In this document: one piece after another, positions 9,175-18,218 of the stretch
Layout: each line of letters begins with the position of its first letter
How positions within the stretch are numbered: the stretch's first letter is position 1
Assembly (NCBI RefSeq): GCF_022790535.1
Contig: NZ_LOHG01000021.1
Coordinates: forward strand, 1 to 64,000
Reading direction: 5' to 3'
Length of the DNA: 64,000 nt
From: Pseudomonas maioricensis
Lineage (GTDB): Bacteria > Pseudomonadota > Gammaproteobacteria > Pseudomonadales > Pseudomonadaceae
Notes under the pieces: model-generated
Told to the model about the DNA's origin: nothing
Database searches by the model: none
What the model saw: the letters and a program-made list of their open reading frames with translations, nothing else
Program-made: the position numbers and the translations under genes

Positions 9175-10947
9175 TTAGTAAGTCCGAATTTTCGGTTCAA
9201 ACGCCGGTACTGTCTTCGGCGCAAAGTTGACTGCACGTTTGGCAACCCGCTTCTCGCCCGGGAAGTACAGGGTGTGGCACAGCCAGTTTTCATCGTCACG
9301 ATCTTCATAGTCTTCGCGAGCGTGAGCACCGCGAGACTCTTTACGCACTTCCGCAGCAACCGCAGTGGCTTCGGCGACTTCCAGCAGGTTTTGCAACTCA
9401 AGCGCTTCGATACGCGCAGTGTTGAAGCCCTGGGACTTGTCGTTGATCTTCACGTTGGCAATACGAACGCGCAGGTCCGCCAGTTGGGCGATACCTTTCT
9501 GCATGTATTCGCCGGTACGGAACACGCCGAAATAGTTCTGCATGCAGCTTTGCAGCTCGCGACGCAGAGTGGCAACGTCCTCACCTTCGGTACGCTCGTT
9601 GAGGCCATTGAGACGGCTCAGCGCGGCATCGATATCGGTATCGCTTGCGTCAGCGTATTCAATGCCCTCGGTCAGCACTTTCTCCAGGTGCAGGCCGGCA
9701 GCACGACCAAATACCACGAGGTCGAGCAGCGAGTTACCACCCAGACGGTTGGCACCGTGCACAGATACACAAGCCACTTCACCTACCGCGAACAGGCCAG
9801 GCAGGATCTGATCGTTGCCGTCAGCATCCTGAGTCATGGCCTGACCATGAATATTGGTAGCAACACCACCCATCATGTAGTGGCAGGTAGGCACAACAGG
9901 TACCGGAGCAACAACCGGATCGACGTGTGCAAATGTCTTCGACAGCTCACAGATACCTGGCAGACGGCTGTGCAGCACTTCTTCGCCCAGGTGATCGAGC
10001 TTGAGCATCACGTGGTCGCCATCAGGACCGCAACCGTTGCCCGCAATGATCTCTTTAACCATCGAGCGAGCCACAACGTCACGACCAGCAAGGTCCTTGG
10101 CGTTTGGCGCGTAGCGCTCCATGAAACGCTCGCCGTGCTTGTTGATCAGGTATCCGCCTTCACCGCGGCAACCTTCAGTGACCAGTACACCTGCCCCGGC
10201 GATGCCGGTTGGGTGGAACTGCCACATTTCGATGTCCTGAACCGGAACACCGGCACGCAATGCCATGCCTACGCCGTCGCCAGTGTTGATCAGGGCGTTG
10301 GTGGTAGAGGAATAGATACGGCCAGCACCGCCGGTCGCCAATACAGTCGCCTTGGCGCGGATGTACATGGTTTCGCCGGTTTCGATGCAGATCGCGATCA
10401 CACCTACGAACGCGCCATCCTGGTTCTTCACCAGATCAACGGCGTAGTACTCGTTCAGAAAGGTGGTACCTGCTTTCAGGTTGCCCTGATACAGGGTGTG
10501 CAACAGTGCGTGACCGGTACGGTCGGATGCAGCGCACGTACGTGCAGCCTGACCGCCCTTGCCGAAATCCTTGGACTGACCACCAAACGGGCGCTGGTAG
10601 ATACGGCCCTGCTCGGTACGCGAGAACGGCATACCCATGTGGTCCAGTTCATAAACCGCAGCCGGGCCTTCCTGACACATGTATTCAATAGCGTCCTGGT
10701 CACCGATGTAGTCGGAACCCTTGACGGTATCGTACATGTGCCAGCGCCAGTCATCGTTTGGATCGGCAGAAGCGATTGCGCAGGTGATGCCACCCTGAGC
10801 CGAAACAGTGTGCGAGCGAGTCGGGAAAACCTTGGTGACTACGGCGGTCTTGTGGCCGCCCTGAGCCAGCTGCAAGGCAGCGCGCATGCCTGCACCGCCG
10901 CCACCAATAATGATGGCGTCGAATGAAAGTGTATTTATGTTAGCCAT
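9175..10947 (-). CDS. sdhA: Succinate dehydrogenase flavoprotein subunit
   Basis: 590 aa catalytic subunit of respiratory complex II. It oxidises succinate to fumarate and passes electrons to SdhB. The FAD-binding fold GGGGAGMRAAL lies at 15-25. The histidine that carries covalent FAD is H46 in TRSHTVSAQGG. The substrate-site region HPTGIAGAGVLVTEGCRGEGG and the C-terminal RGAHAREDY motif are present. It follows the sdhD stop by three bases, so the sdhCDAB genes are tightly packed. Confidence 0.97.
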   Translation of the reverse strand: MANINTLSFDAIIIGGGGAGMRAALQLAQGGHKTAVVTKVFPTRSHTVSAQGGITCAIASADPNDDWRWHMYDTVKGSDYIGDQDAIEYMCQEGPAAVYELDHMGMPFSRTEQGRIYQRPFGGQSKDFGKGGQAARTCAASDRTGHALLHTLYQGNLKAGTTFLNEYYAVDLVKNQDGAFVGVIAICIETGETMYIRAKATVLATGGAGRIYSSTTNALINTGDGVGMALRAGVPVQDIEMWQFHPTGIAGAGVLVTEGCRGEGGYLINKHGERFMERYAPNAKDLAGRDVVARSMVKEIIAGNGCGPDGDHVMLKLDHLGEEVLHSRLPGICELSKTFAHVDPVVAPVPVVPTCHYMMGGVATNIHGQAMTQDADGNDQILPGLFAVGEVACVSVHGANRLGGNSLLDLVVFGRAAGLHLEKVLTEGIEYADASDTDIDAALSRLNGLNERTEGEDVATLRRELQSCMQNYFGVFRTGEYMQKGIAQLADLRVRIANVKINDKSQGFNTARIEALELQNLLEVAEATAVAAEVRKESRGAHAREDYEDRDDENWLCHTLYFPGEKRVAKRAVNFAPKTVPAFEPKIRTY

Positions 10948-10950
10948 GAA

Positions 10951-11319
10951 TCAGATACCCCAAAGAATCTGCACACCCCAGACGAAGTAAGCGAACATCG
11001 CAACGCCGCAAACAGCCTGGAACAGGAAACGCACAACCGTCGCCGACTTGCCCAGCGCCATCGGCGTCAGGTAGTCAGTTGCGATGGTCCACATGCCGAC
11101 CCAGGCGTGAGCGCCCAGAGCAACGAGGGCCAACAGGCTGAAGATGCGCATTGCAGTGTGGGAGAACAGGCCGTGCCACTGGGCATAGTCGATGCCCGGA
11201 TGCGCGACCAGATATCCGATCAGGAAAATGAAATAAGCCGCGAGCACGACCGCAGATACGCGCTGCGCCATCCAGTCATAGAGGCCCGAACGCGACAGGT
11301 TAGTGACGTTGGTTACCAT
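10951..11319 (-). CDS. sdhD: Succinate dehydrogenase membrane anchor subunit
   Basis: 122 aa hydrophobic anchor with three membrane segments (roughly residues 20-40, 55-80 and 95-120). With SdhC it binds haem b and ubiquinone in the inner membrane. The start is placed at MVTNVTNLSRSGLYDW, which overlaps the end of sdhC by seven bases. An ATG two codons earlier is also possible; longer open frame upstream runs inside sdhC and is rejected. The DWMAQRVSAV segment near the N-terminus is typical of SdhD. Confidence 0.93.
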   Translation of the reverse strand: MVTNVTNLSRSGLYDWMAQRVSAVVLAAYFIFLIGYLVAHPGIDYAQWHGLFSHTAMRIFSLLALVALGAHAWVGMWTIATDYLTPMALGKSATVVRFLFQAVCGVAMFAYFVWGVQILWGI

Positions 11320-11687
11320 ATCCATACTCCCGCCAGAACGATTACCACCACGGATACGGCGATAACGATTTTGGAGCCCAGCTTGCCGCCTTCCAGCGTC
11401 TCGCCGATGCCCGCATCCATGATCAGGTGGCGGATACCCGCTACCAGGTGATAAAGCAAGGCGGACAGGAGAGCCCAAATCACAAGCTTGGCCAGCGGGC
11501 TGGTCAGACACGCTTTCACCTCACCGAAGCCTTCCTCGGAACTCAGCGACTTGTCCAATGCGTAAAGCATGATGACGAGGCCGACAAAGAGAATGACTCC
11601 GGAGACACGGTGAAGAATGGACGTGTAAGCAGTGACTGGGAGTTTGATGGTCCTTAGGTCTAGGTTTACAGGTCGTTGGCTTTTCAC
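11313..11687 (-). CDS. sdhC: Succinate dehydrogenase cytochrome b556 subunit
   Basis: 124 aa membrane anchor. The N-terminal RPVNLDLRTIKLPVTAYTSI and the SILHRVSG motif near residue 25 mark the quinone-site region. The haem-ligand histidine is in the RHLIMD segment (about residue 88). Three membrane helices are visible. The start codon is GTG. It is the first gene of the sdhCDAB-sucAB-lpd-sucCD series and is divergent from gltA, from which it is separated by 361 bases. Confidence 0.94.
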   Translation of the reverse strand: MKSQRPVNLDLRTIKLPVTAYTSILHRVSGVILFVGLVIMLYALDKSLSSEEGFGEVKACLTSPLAKLVIWALLSALLYHLVAGIRHLIMDAGIGETLEGGKLGSKIVIAVSVVVIVLAGVWIW

Positions 11688-11963
11688 GGCTTTATTTCAC
11701 ACTGAAGAGCCCCTAACAATCAGGGCAAATTATTGGGAAGTGCACTGGTCAGGTACCCACCACCCAGGGAGTGACGACCTCCGGTATACAGGCCCTAAAG
11801 CCCCTGGCGGTCGGACGCCGAGTATAGACAGTTAGGTCACTAATGACAACGCAGAGAAGCCCTTCAAATAGGTGATTGCGCTGGCCGGATAAAAAGCGTA
11901 AGTGACAGAATGTCGCAGGGCAAATCAAGCCTGAAAGCCTTCTGGAACACGACTTTAGGCAAA

Positions 11964-11991
11964 TTGACTTTAGATTTTATCTAACTATAGT
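11964..11991 (+). promoter_or_regulatory. Candidate sigma-70 promoter of gltA
   Basis: TTGACT (11964-11969), a 16-base spacer and TATAGT (11986-11991) precede gltA by 57 bases. The octamer GACTTTAG occurs twice just here (about 11951 and 11966), which could be a regulator site. The rest of the 361-base sdhC-gltA gap shows no gene. Confidence 0.6.
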
Positions 11992-12048
11992 GGTGCGGGC
12001 CCTGCGTGGGGGGCCGTCTGATGATTTGAAGCATAAATAGGAGGCCAC

Positions 12049-13338
12049 ATGGCTGATAATAAAGCGCAGTTGATCATCGAGGGCGCAGCCCCCGTCGAGC
12101 TGCCCATTCTGACCGGCACCGTAGGCCCCGACGTTATCGACGTACGTGGTCTCACAGCCACCGGCCGCTTCACATTCGACCCAGGCTTCATGTCGACCGC
12201 CTCTTGCGAGTCGAAGATCACCTACATTGATGGTGACAACGGGATCCTGCTGCATCGCGGCTATCCGATCGAGCAACTGGCCGAGCAATCGGACTACCTG
12301 GAAACCTGCTACTTGCTGCTGAACGGCGAACTGCCAACCGCCGAGCAGAAAGCCCAGTTCGTTGTTGTCGTGAAAAACCACACCATGGTTCACGAACAAC
12401 TCAAGACATTCTTCAACGGCTTCCGCCGCGACGCCCACCCAATGGCGGTGATGTGCGGCGTGGTCGGCGCACTTTCCGCGTTTTATCACGACTCTCTGGA
12501 CATCAATAATCCACAGCACCGTGAAATCTCGGCAATCCGCCTGGTCGCCAAAATGCCGACTCTGGCAGCAATGGTTTACAAGTACTCCATGGGCCAACCC
12601 ATGATGTACCCACGCAACGACCTGAGCTACGCCGAGAACTTCCTGCACATGATGTTCAACACACCGTGCGAGATCAAACCGATCAGCCCGGTGCTGGCCA
12701 AGGCCATGGACAAGATTTTCATCCTGCACGCCGACCACGAGCAAAACGCCTCGACGTCTACCGTGCGGATGGCAGGCTCCTCGGGTGCCAACCCGTTCGC
12801 CTGTATCGCTGCCGGTATCGCCGCACTCTGGGGCCCAGCCCACGGCGGTGCGAACGAAGCCGTGTTGTCCATGCTTGATGAAATTGGCGACGTGTCGAAC
12901 ATCGACAAGTTCATCGCCAAGGCCAAGGACAAGAACGATCCGTTCAAGCTGATGGGCTTCGGTCACCGGGTTTACAAGAACCGCGACCCGCGCGCCACGG
13001 TAATGAAACAGACCTGCGACGAGGTTCTCAAGGAGCTGGGCATCACCAATGACCCGCAACTTGAGCTGGCCATGCGCCTCGAAGAGATCGCACTGACCGA
13101 TCCTTACTTCATCGAACGCTCGCTGTACCCGAACGTTGACTTCTATTCGGGCATCATCCTCAAGGCGATCGGCATTCCAACCAGCATGTTCACCGTAATC
13201 TTCGCCCTGGCGCGGACCGTCGGCTGGATCTCGCACTGGAAGGAAATGCTCTCCAGCCCGTACAAGATTGGCCGTCCACGCCAGCTGTACACCGGCTACG
13301 TGGCCCGCGATATCGTGCCACTGGAAGACCGCAAGTAA
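12049..13338 (+). CDS. gltA: Citrate synthase, type II
   Basis: 429 aa hexameric-type citrate synthase of Gram-negative bacteria. It condenses acetyl-CoA and oxaloacetate to start the TCA cycle. Conserved catalytic segments are the histidine in GPAHGGANE (about residue 265), the histidine in GFGHRVYKNRDPRA (about residue 306), and the aspartate in the later NVDFYSGI segment (about 363). The start has a strong AGGAGG ribosome site (AATAGGAGGCCACATG). It is transcribed away from sdhC and ends with a clear terminator. Confidence 0.97.
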   Translation: MADNKAQLIIEGAAPVELPILTGTVGPDVIDVRGLTATGRFTFDPGFMSTASCESKITYIDGDNGILLHRGYPIEQLAEQSDYLETCYLLLNGELPTAEQKAQFVVVVKNHTMVHEQLKTFFNGFRRDAHPMAVMCGVVGALSAFYHDSLDINNPQHREISAIRLVAKMPTLAAMVYKYSMGQPMMYPRNDLSYAENFLHMMFNTPCEIKPISPVLAKAMDKIFILHADHEQNASTSTVRMAGSSGANPFACIAAGIAALWGPAHGGANEAVLSMLDEIGDVSNIDKFIAKAKDKNDPFKLMGFGHRVYKNRDPRATVMKQTCDEVLKELGITNDPQLELAMRLEEIALTDPYFIERSLYPNVDFYSGIILKAIGIPTSMFTVIFALARTVGWISHWKEMLSSPYKIGRPRQLYTGYVARDIVPLEDRK

Positions 13339-13355
13339 GCTTCACGCTACAACTG

Positions 13356-13386
13356 AAAAGGGCTGCCATTGGCAGCCCTTTTTTGT
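13356..13386 (+). terminator. Rho-independent terminator of gltA
   Basis: Stem AAGGGCTGCC / GGCAGCCCTT (13358-13367, 13371-13380) with a three-base loop, followed by TTTT. It starts about 18 bases after the gltA stop. Confidence 0.9.
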
Positions 13387-13479
13387 GTCTGAAGAATATG
13401 GCACTTGTTGATTATCCATTCCCCGCAGGAGATCGCTCTGCGCCCTGAAACAGCGCTGTCGCGAAGCAGACATTGGACC

Positions 13480-13567
13480 TGTAGGAGTGAGCTTGCTCGC
13501 GACAGCGTCAGGCCAGACGATAACTCTCAACAGTTCGACCGCTATCGCGAGCAAGCTCACTCCTACA
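13480..13567. repeat. REP/BIME-type inverted repeat
   Basis: The ends TGTAGGAGTGAGCTTGCTCG and its inverse (...GAGCAAGCTCACTCCTACA) enclose a 40-base variable centre. The element lies between gltA and the next gene. Similar elements at 25329, 30718, 34027, 41671 and 44639 share the core. Confidence 0.85.
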
Positions 13568-13614
13568 AAAAAGCATCCAACTTCAGTGGGTTATTTTATG
13601 TTTGATCAGAGAGC

Positions 13615-14220
13615 CTACTTCTCAGCCCTTTCCTTCAACGCCTTCAACGTATTAAACGGCGCATCCACCACAAACTTGTTGGCCAGCCAGGAAGGCACGC
13701 TACCGCCCGGCTCGGTATGCACCTGATAAGTCACTTGAGTCTTGTCCGGGCCTTGGGGTACGAATTTCCAGAAGCCGTCGACCTGCGACACCCGCACAAA
13801 GCCTTTCTCTTCGGGAATGTACTTGGGCACTTCCTGGAGTTTACGAGTCAGGCTACCGTCGGCGCCCTCCTCCGTCGTCACCAGCAGCACTGAATCACGC
13901 GGGGTTACGGGCCACGGCGTGTTGATCTGGGTATAGGTCCATGCCTGATTACCCTCGTGCTTGAGCACCTTTTGCGATTTGCACTCATGAATCCATGCAC
14001 AGGCGCCCGCTACGTCCTCCTGCAGGCCGCGCAGCTTCGCGACACTGGCATTGATCACCGTTTCGCCGCGATAGGCCTTGTACTGAGAACCTGGCACCTC
14101 ACTGAGCGAGACCTTGATCCCTTCCTCATTCTTCGCGACTTTCCAGTCATCAGCGTGAACACCCGCAGACATAAACACCGTCAAACCACAGACAACAGCC
14201 ATTCGATGCAGCGAACTCAT
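13615..14220 (-). CDS. START-domain-containing periplasmic protein
   Basis: 201 aa. A signal peptide is visible (MSSLHRMAVVCGLTVF... to VHA, cut near residue 23). The mature part is a START/SRPBCC-like lipid-binding fold: charged and aromatic segments such as DDWKVAKNEEGIKV, an internal NTPWPVTPRDSVL, and the C-terminal YQVHTEPGGSVPSWLANKFV that is typical of bacterial START proteins. The start is the ATG of MSSLHR; the frame stays open 18 codons further upstream with no signal sequence. The ligand and role are unknown; lipid or hydrophobic ligand binding in the periplasm is inferred from the fold. Confidence 0.8.
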   Translation of the reverse strand: MSSLHRMAVVCGLTVFMSAGVHADDWKVAKNEEGIKVSLSEVPGSQYKAYRGETVINASVAKLRGLQEDVAGACAWIHECKSQKVLKHEGNQAWTYTQINTPWPVTPRDSVLLVTTEEGADGSLTRKLQEVPKYIPEEKGFVRVSQVDGFWKFVPQGPDKTQVTYQVHTEPGGSVPSWLANKFVVDAPFNTLKALKERAEK

Positions 14221-14277
14221 TCTTGTATTCCTTATTGTTTGAAGTTCCAGCGAATCAATTCTGTCGCTCAGCAAGGG

Positions 14278-14535
14278 TTACGCTACCGCCGTCGCCTCCT
14301 CCCACCAGGTAATAAGACGAATCGCATCCGCCTGATCCACCCCACAAACATCCTGCGCCGCCATGAACTGACTGCACACAGCAGGCCGTTCGAGCTGGCC
14401 AAAGATCGCACACAGCATGTCCAGCGAGAGATGCAGGCAACGCTCGCCCGCAGGCTTGCCATCAGGCATGCCGGGGATCGGGGAAGTGATAGAAGGCGCG
14501 ATGCAGCAAGCACCACAGCCTGAGCGGCAGTCCAT
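14278..14535 (-). CDS. YkgJ-family cysteine-cluster protein
   Basis: About 85 aa from MDCRSGCGACC (an ATG three codons upstream is also possible). It shows the CxxCGxCC pattern at the N-terminus and further cysteines at CLHL, MLCAIFG, VCSQF and DVCGV. This pattern suits the UPF0153/YkgJ family of possible zinc- or iron-binding proteins. The family has no firm function. It is a single gene between the START protein and a lipoprotein on the same strand. Confidence 0.75.
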   Translation of the reverse strand: MDCRSGCGACCIAPSITSPIPGMPDGKPAGERCLHLSLDMLCAIFGQLERPAVCSQFMAAQDVCGVDQADAIRLITWWEEATAVA

Positions 14536-14607
14536 GACCAGCACCCTGACAGATAATTTAGAAGTGACGATAGTACCCGCTGAAACGCACGTTTGAAATG
14601 GCCGTCA

Positions 14608-15237
14608 CTACTGCCTGAACTTGAAGTCCAGGGCAGCACCCTCCACATCGCGCCGACTCTCGTTACGCATCTGCAACTCCATTTCGTTGCTGAGAATACG
14701 TCCATTGAGCTCAAATGGGTCGTTACCCGAAGCACGCTTGTCACCAAACATCGGCGGCAGTAAAGGTTTGCGAGGTTTAGCCTTGGTCGTTCCAGCGGGC
14801 TGCAACTCTTCAGCCAGCTCAGGTGGCAGGCTCAAATCGAGCTTGGCATTGTTGAGACTGGTGTCTTTGAGCGTTTTTTTACTTTCGGCCACTGACTTGC
14901 GGGTTACCGCGTCGCGCTTTTTCTCGGCCGCTGTTTTGGCCACAGGCGCCTTGGCTGAATCTGCCTTGTTCGCTTTGCTGGCGGGCGTTGCGTCGCCTTT
15001 GGCTGTCACCGGAACCACTGAAACATTGGGCGCCAACTCATGCACGGGCGCCTTGACAGGCTCAGGAGCAGACTCAGCAACAGGCTTGGTCGGCACGGCA
15101 GCGGGATGGCTGGCATCCGGCTTCACCGGAGACTGAGCCTCTGCGGAAACCTTAGGCTTGGGCGCAACATTCTCCCGAGCATCACAGGCACCCAGAAGAA
15201 CGACAATCGACAGTGCGATACAGCGAAAAACATTCAT
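14608..15237 (-). CDS. Predicted lipoprotein, Ala/Pro/Lys-rich
   Basis: 209 aa. The N-terminus MNVFRCIALSIVVLLGAC is a lipoprotein signal with the lipidated Cys at 18, followed by Asp at +2. Residues about 20-115 are a low-complexity Ala/Pro/Lys/Val linker, probably disordered. The C-terminal ~80 residues (LSLPPELAEELQP...) are better ordered and contain PLLPPMFG and a short basic stretch. I do not recognise the family. An envelope-anchored role is inferred from the signal only. Confidence 0.7.
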   Translation of the reverse strand: MNVFRCIALSIVVLLGACDARENVAPKPKVSAEAQSPVKPDASHPAAVPTKPVAESAPEPVKAPVHELAPNVSVVPVTAKGDATPASKANKADSAKAPVAKTAAEKKRDAVTRKSVAESKKTLKDTSLNNAKLDLSLPPELAEELQPAGTTKAKPRKPLLPPMFGDKRASGNDPFELNGRILSNEMELQMRNESRRDVEGAALDFKFRQ

Positions 15238-15351
15238 AAGGCAGAAATGGCAAAGGCAGAGAACACATGCTCGCCTGTTGCACGTCCAATAACAAGACAG
15301 AGATTCAACCCACAGATCGACGCTATTTCTGCAGGACCTACATAGCTGACC

Positions 15352-16791
15352 TCAGTAGAGGTCAACCGTTTCCTGGCATAACTGCTTGGCAAGCATTCCG
15401 AGCGTCATCAGCGCCCGCTCTGCCTCACGATTCCATGGAATGCCACAGTTCAGACGAATACAGTGATTGAACTGTTCTGTATTGCTGAAGATAAGTCCCG
15501 GTGCAATGCTGATGCCCTGCTCCAAAGCTCTGATATGCAGTTCCTGGGTATTGACTCGCCCAGGCAAGCTGACCCACAGAATGAAACCACCCAGAGGTCG
15601 GCTCATTTGCGTTCCTTCAGGGAAGTACTGCTGTACAGCCAGCTGAAATGCGCTGAGATTTTTTCGGTATTCCACGCGGATAAAGCGCAGATGCCGATCA
15701 TAGCCCCCATTTTCCAGATAGGCAGCAACCCCCATCTGAGTGACGCTACACGCCGAGTGAGTACTGAATATCTGCAGACGCTGAATTTCTGCCTGATATT
15801 TGCCCGCAATCATCCAGCCGATACGCACACCCGGCGACAAGGTTTTTGAGAAGCTGGAGCAGTAAATAACGCGGCCTAGCCGGTCAAACGCCTTCAATGC
15901 CTTGGCGCGCCCCTGCTCAAACATCAGCTCGCCATAGATATCATCCTCAACCACCTGGATGTCGAAATCGGAGACCAGACGCAGCAAGTGCTTCTGACGC
16001 TCTTCGGGCATGGTGCTGCCCAAAGGATTGCTCAGCCGCGAGGTGAGCACCAACGCCTTGATAGACCATTGGTTGGCCGCCAACTGTAATGCCTCAAGAC
16101 TGATGCCGGTTTGCGGATCACTGGGAATCTCAATGACTTTGAGGCCTAACAGGTCAGCCAACTGGAGCAACCCGTAGTAACTTGGCGATTCTGCCGCAAT
16201 CAGGTCACCAGGCCGCGTAACCACGCGCAACGCCATCTGCAAGGCATCGACGCATCCGTGGGTGATGACCACGTCGGCCGGATCAACCACCACGCCTGCA
16301 TCACGCATGCGAATCGCGACCTGACGACGAAGCGGCTCGAATCCTGGGCTGAACATATAACTGAAGGCCCGCGGGCTCTGGAAGCGCGTCACTTTGGCGA
16401 TCTGCTGATGCAGGGCGCGCACCGGAAGGTAGTCAACGTGAGGCACTGCGGCGCCCAAGGGGAATACCCCCTCTCGGCGCGACTCCATCAAAACCTGCTG
16501 AATGATACTGCTGCGCGTTACCAGCCCGGGCCTTTCAACCCTGGCAATATCGGGCGTAGGCGCCGTTAAAGCCGGCGTCTGGTGCACGTAATAACCGGAC
16601 TGGGGACGCGCCCGGATCAAGCCCTGATCTTCCAGATTCGCATAGGCCTGCAAGACGGTCGCATGACTGACATTGAGCTGAGAACTCATCTTGCGCACGG
16701 AAGGCACACGCTCGCCGGGCTGATAAACACCACGGCGAATATCTTCAGCCAGTTGCTGAGCGATTTTTTGGTAGAGCAGAAGGTTGGTCAT
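15352..16791 (-). CDS. MocR-type regulator: GntR HTH fused to aminotransferase-like domain
   Basis: 479 aa. An N-terminal winged helix of the GntR family (about 1-75; RVPSVRKMSSQLNVSHATVLQAY) is joined to a fold-type I PLP-dependent aminotransferase domain (about 110-470). The PLP lysine is in SSFSKTLSPGVRIGW (about residue 320); the aspartate of VVEDDIYGEL is also present. MocR proteins use PLP or an amino-acid adduct as effector. The start is the ATG of MTNLLLYQ. The frame continues 32 codons upstream without family support. The target is unknown; no adjacent metabolic gene suggests it. Confidence 0.9.
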   Translation of the reverse strand: MTNLLLYQKIAQQLAEDIRRGVYQPGERVPSVRKMSSQLNVSHATVLQAYANLEDQGLIRARPQSGYYVHQTPALTAPTPDIARVERPGLVTRSSIIQQVLMESRREGVFPLGAAVPHVDYLPVRALHQQIAKVTRFQSPRAFSYMFSPGFEPLRRQVAIRMRDAGVVVDPADVVITHGCVDALQMALRVVTRPGDLIAAESPSYYGLLQLADLLGLKVIEIPSDPQTGISLEALQLAANQWSIKALVLTSRLSNPLGSTMPEERQKHLLRLVSDFDIQVVEDDIYGELMFEQGRAKALKAFDRLGRVIYCSSFSKTLSPGVRIGWMIAGKYQAEIQRLQIFSTHSACSVTQMGVAAYLENGGYDRHLRFIRVEYRKNLSAFQLAVQQYFPEGTQMSRPLGGFILWVSLPGRVNTQELHIRALEQGISIAPGLIFSNTEQFNHCIRLNCGIPWNREAERALMTLGMLAKQLCQETVDLY

Positions 16792-16960
16792 GACGCAGCC
16801 TCTAGAACCGCTGGCGACTTGCTTTTGTAAGGAAAGAGTCGTTTTGTCACCAGAACAGTTGTGAAGTGTACTGGGACAGTTTCCCAAAGGGCTAGCCCTG
16901 CGATGAGTTGTTTAAATAATTAATCAGGCAAAAACGCCAACCAACCGGCTTTTTTGGCCA

Positions 16961-17000
16961 AAAAAAATCGACACCTGAAAACAGGCGTCGATTTTTTTAA
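16961..17000 (-). terminator. Terminator of the OmpA-like lipoprotein operon
   Basis: Stem AAATCGACACCTG / CAGGCGTCGATTT with one mismatch and an AAAA loop, flanked by A- and T-runs. It could stop transcripts from either side. It lies just past the stop of the minus-strand OmpA-domain gene. Confidence 0.85.
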
Positions 17001-17005
17001 ACTTT

Positions 17006-17821
17006 TTAACGATTAGGGCCGAGATGCCCTTTTGAATCAGAAAAAACGATCTCAACCCGACGGTTTTTCGCGCGCCCACGCTCCGACGCGTTGGCCTCTA
17101 CCGGATATTCATCACCGTAGCCCTGAACGTGGATACGTTTTTCATCAACACCCAGGTCCGTCAGCACGTCAGCCACCGATTGCGCCCGCTCCTGGGACAA
17201 GCGCAGGTTTTCCTGCTTGTCGCCGATGTTATCGGTGTAGCCTTCGATACGAACGATACGCTTTGGATTGAGCTGCAGAAATTGCACGACTTTGAGCACA
17301 GTCCGGTTGGCCGAGCTTTTCAGTTCAGCATGACCGGTATCGAACAACACATCGCCCAACGTCATGACCAATCCACGCTCGGTCTGCGTAGTGGCAAGGC
17401 TGACAATCTGGTCTTCCAGCCACTGACCGTGTTGCTGAGCGCTGGCCAGCTTCGCCTCCCGCAATGCCAGCTGCAAACGCTGACGCTCCATCTCCAGCTT
17501 TTCCAGGCGCTCGCTATTGAGCAAAAAATTGCTGTGCTCGCGAGCGATCTCACTGTAGCGACTGCTGAGGTAGGCGTAATGCGCCACGTCACTGCCACTG
17601 CCCAGATAGCTCGACAACCGCTCTGCCTTGCCCAGCAACTCACCTGCCCGGACTACATCCTTGGGAGCGCTGCGTAGAACATCGCCGTCTTCTTTAACTT
17701 TCTGGAAGTCGGCACTGGCCTGCTGCAAAGCCTGCTCGCCGCCCTGGTGACCTGCGCACCCATAAAGTCCGGCAGAGCCCAACAGCAGGCAGACGCTTAA
17801 TACACGAGGAATACGCTTCAC
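17006..17821 (-). CDS. OmpA-family lipoprotein
   Basis: 271 aa. The lipobox is SAGLYGC with Cys22, so an outer-membrane lipoprotein is likely. Residues about 30-150 are helical with a DUF4398-like feel and a coiled coil (LEKLEMERQRLQLALREA). Residues about 155-265 form an OmpA C-terminal domain: DVLFDTGHAELK, then the peptidoglycan-binding signature TDNIGDKQENLRLSQERA and GRAKNRRVEI. It overlaps the upstream lipoprotein gene by four bases. A structural link between outer membrane and peptidoglycan is inferred from the family. Confidence 0.9.
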   Translation of the reverse strand: MKRIPRVLSVCLLLGSAGLYGCAGHQGGEQALQQASADFQKVKEDGDVLRSAPKDVVRAGELLGKAERLSSYLGSGSDVAHYAYLSSRYSEIAREHSNFLLNSERLEKLEMERQRLQLALREAKLASAQQHGQWLEDQIVSLATTQTERGLVMTLGDVLFDTGHAELKSSANRTVLKVVQFLQLNPKRIVRIEGYTDNIGDKQENLRLSQERAQSVADVLTDLGVDEKRIHVQGYGDEYPVEANASERGRAKNRRVEIVFSDSKGHLGPNR

Positions 17822-18207
17822 TGGCCTTCCCCCAACTGCTTGCGCAGACGATTGAGGCGAGTATTCAGTTGAGTCACTTGCTCCTGACTCTTTTCAGTCA
17901 GAACCCGGGCCTCCGCCAGACGCGCATCCAGTTCAGCCTGTTCGGCCTGCATGCGCGCAGCCTTATACGACTGGTTGGTCATATCGGACCGGGCCTGAGC
18001 CAGTTTCGATTCTGCCGACTGCATGGCTGGCTCATCGTCAACCGCACCTACAGCCTTGGCCTGAGTAACGGCTTTTTCAGTCAGCTTCATTTGTTCAATC
18101 GGGGCCGGATCATTGGCACAGCCAGCCAATGCAGCGAGCGCCATAGCGGCAAATAACGCGCGTTTTTTTACAAACACAGTCGCATAACCAATTACAGAAG
18201 AAATCAC
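17818..18207 (-). CDS. DUF4398-like small lipoprotein
   Basis: About 129 aa from a GTG (MISSVIGY...) that has AGGA at good spacing. An ATG three codons earlier abuts the same AGGA, and a later GTG (VFVKKRALF) is also possible. The lipobox is LAALAGC followed by ANDPAP. The mature protein is helical and probably a coiled coil (QAELDARLAEARVLTEKSQEQVTQLNTRL...). Such DUF4398 proteins commonly sit before OmpA-domain genes, as here, with a four-base overlap. Function unknown; a partner for the OmpA lipoprotein is inferred. Confidence 0.75.
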   Translation of the reverse strand: MISSVIGYATVFVKKRALFAAMALAALAGCANDPAPIEQMKLTEKAVTQAKAVGAVDDEPAMQSAESKLAQARSDMTNQSYKAARMQAEQAELDARLAEARVLTEKSQEQVTQLNTRLNRLRKQLGEGQ

Positions 18208-18218
18208 AAAAAACATTC

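Noticed and set aside
9274..10926. 550-codon open frame antisense to sdhA
   Set aside because: Shadow of a conserved gene.
11977..13236. 419-codon open frame antisense to gltA
   Set aside because: Starts in no plausible translation context and has no domain.
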